From Rhizobium sp. BK316 (GTDB lineage: Bacteria; Pseudomonadota; Alphaproteobacteria; Rhizobiales; Rhizobiaceae), in contig NZ_JACHZR010000001.1 of NCBI RefSeq assembly GCF_014193695.1, forward strand, positions 1,816,494-1,880,493: a DNA stretch of 64,000 nucleotides, in the 5' to 3' direction. Shown piece after piece: positions 63,014 through 64,000 of the stretch; positions within the stretch are counted from its first letter, which is position 1; every line of letters starts with the position of its first letter. A program made the translations under genes and the position numbers. The notes under the pieces are model-generated. The model worked only from the letters and a program-made list of their open reading frames with translations, was not told the origin of the DNA and did not search any database.

Positions 63014-63534
63014 CGCGCAAGCAGAAACGCCTGGCGGTGATTGCCGGCGGCATGGGCTTCATCCTTGTCGCCGTGCTGCTCGTCATGTTCGCCTTCAGCC
63101 AGTCGGTCGCCTATTTCTACATGCCGGGCGATCTGGCCAACAACCCGGTGGCGCCCGGCACCCGCATCCGCCTCGGCGGCCTTGTCGGAGCGGGCAGCGT
63201 TGTGCGCGGCGAGGGTTCGGTGGTGCGCTTTGCGGTGACCGACCCGAGCGGTGAGATCGTCACTGTCCGCTACCAGGGCATCCTGCCGGACCTGTTTCGC
63301 GAAGGGCAGGGGGTGGTGACTGAAGGGACGTTCGAGACCGGCAGCAACGTCTTCACCGCCGATACCGTGCTGGCCAAGCATGACGAGACCTATATGCCGA
63401 AGGACGTGGCCGACAGGCTGAAGGCGCAAGGCCTGTGGGAAGAGGGCAAGGGAGCCGGACAAGGCGAGGCGACCAAGGGCGAGGCAGCAAAAGGCCAGGA
63501 GGCCCAGGCCCAGCAAACGAAGGCAACGCCATGA
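63010..63534 (+). CDS. ccmE: Heme chaperone CcmE (CycJ)
   Basis: 174 residues: N-terminal helix and OB fold ([30 protein letters not shown]) with the covalent heme His in [11 protein letters not shown] near residue 123, then an Ala/Glu/Lys/Gly-rich tail. Overlaps ccmF by four bases. Confidence 0.95.
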   Translation: MTRKQKRLAVIAGGMGFILVAVLLVMFAFSQSVAYFYMPGDLANNPVAPGTRIRLGGLVGAGSVVRGEGSVVRFAVTDPSGEIVTVRYQGILPDLFREGQGVVTEGTFETGSNVFTADTVLAKHDETYMPKDVADRLKAQGLWEEGKGAGQGEATKGEAAKGQEAQAQQTKATP

Positions 63535-64000
63535 TCATCGAGATCGGCCATTATGCGCTGGTTCTGGCGCTCGCAACGGCCATCGTCCTGTCGCTCGTGC
63601 CGGTGATCGGTGCCAGGCGCGGCGATCAGGCGATGATGGATGTGGCGCCACTTGGCTCCATCCTGCTCTTTGCCCTCGTCGCCTTCTCCTTCGGCGTCTT
63701 GACCTATGCCCATGTCGTCTCCGACTTCTCGGTTGAGAACGTCTGGGAGAACTCGCATTCGCTGGTGCCGCTGATCTACAAATATTCCGGCGTCTGGGGC
63801 AATCACGAGGGCTCGATGATGCTCTGGCTCTTGATCCTGTCGCTGTTCAGCGCATTGGTGGCGATCTTCGGCCGCAATCTGCCCGATAGGCTGAAGGCCA
63901 ATGTGCTCTCCGTCCAGGCCTGGATCTCGGTCGCCTTCATCCTCTTCATCCTCTTGACCTCCAATCCCTTCGTCCGCCTTGATCCGGCGCCTGCCGAGGG
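63531..64000 (+). CDS. ccmF: Cytochrome c heme lyase CcmF (CycK), 3' end cut by the window
   Basis: The first 156 codons are present: helices in [20 protein letters not shown] and [15 protein letters not shown], then [17 protein letters not shown], the start of the tryptophan-rich heme-handling region. The rest lies outside the window. Confidence 0.93.
   Translation, partial: MIIEIGHYALVLALATAIVLSLVPVIGARRGDQAMMDVAPLGSILLFALVAFSFGVLTYAHVVSDFSVENVWENSHSLVPLIYKYSGVWGNHEGSMMLWLLILSLFSALVAIFGRNLPDRLKANVLSVQAWISVAFILFILLTSNPFVRLDPAPAE

Noticed and set aside
1..64000. CRISPR arrays, rRNA genes, intact insertion sequences
   Set aside because: No regularly spaced repeats, no rRNA sequence and no recognisable transposase with terminal repeats were seen.

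Overview
The window looks like a GC-rich chromosome or large-plasmid segment of a Rhizobiaceae member (Rhizobium or a close relative). The main grounds are a complete fixNOQP-fixGHIS set, a hybrid FixL next to fixK, a GTTACA-N4-GTTACA K-box in front of fixK, an OmpR-type regulator that could be FxkR, and NnrR/NirK/NirV/cNor denitrification genes arranged as in rhizobia. Species cannot be settled from the sequence alone.

Region 1 (1-7.4 kb) is surface polysaccharide: the 3' part of a WbuB-like glycosyltransferase, a Wzy-like membrane protein with a tiny secreted peptide gene behind it, about 1.4 kb with no confident gene, tRNA-Val(TAC), a methyltransferase, an lpsL-type UDP-glucuronate epimerase and a nucleotidyltransferase-HEPN fusion. 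Region 2 (7.6-12.9 kb) is accessory and partly decayed: small secreted or membrane proteins, an AbiEi/AbiEii relic, an intact TacA/TacT pair with palindromic operators, a histidine-kinase relic and two exported proteins of unknown role. Region 3 (12.9-17.4 kb) holds an iron-type ABC importer and the chaperone pair cbpA/cbpM.

Region 4 (17.6-64 kb) is a nearly continuous low-oxygen/nitric-oxide regulon. Genes in order: alcohol dehydrogenase, HlyD-RbbA-type ABC exporter, universal stress protein, LysE exporter, two paralogous small proteins, a tatA-like gene broken by an amber codon, ubiV-ubiU-ubiT (oxygen-independent ubiquinone synthesis) divergent from ubiD/ubiX-like genes, an nnrU relic, nnrR-nirV-nirK, nnrS, a CBS protein, a four-gene DUF2249 operon, hemN, norD-Q-B-C, norF-norE, pseudoazurin, hfixL-fixK, fixNOQP, fixGHIS, an OmpR-type regulator and ccmI-ccmE-ccmF.

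More than 20 sites fitting TTG-N8-CAA (the shared FNR/FixK/NnrR core) lie before these genes, and many have a TAnnnT-like -10 hexamer about 30 bp from the box centre. A working model is: hFixL senses O2 through a heme PAS, phosphorylates the OmpR regulator, which activates fixK at the K-box; FixK (and any FnrN elsewhere) turns on cbb3 oxidase, its copper/assembly factors, heme synthesis (hemN) and cytochrome c maturation; NnrR turns on NirK/Nor/pseudoazurin when NO is present. Anaerobic ubiquinone synthesis keeps the electron chain supplied. No nitrate reductase or N2O reductase gene is in the window, so what is visible covers nitrite to N2O only.

The most novel-looking items are a probable pair of box-driven small RNAs between fixP and fixG, a two-member family of small proteins tied to these boxes, and two overlapping small-protein gene pairs.
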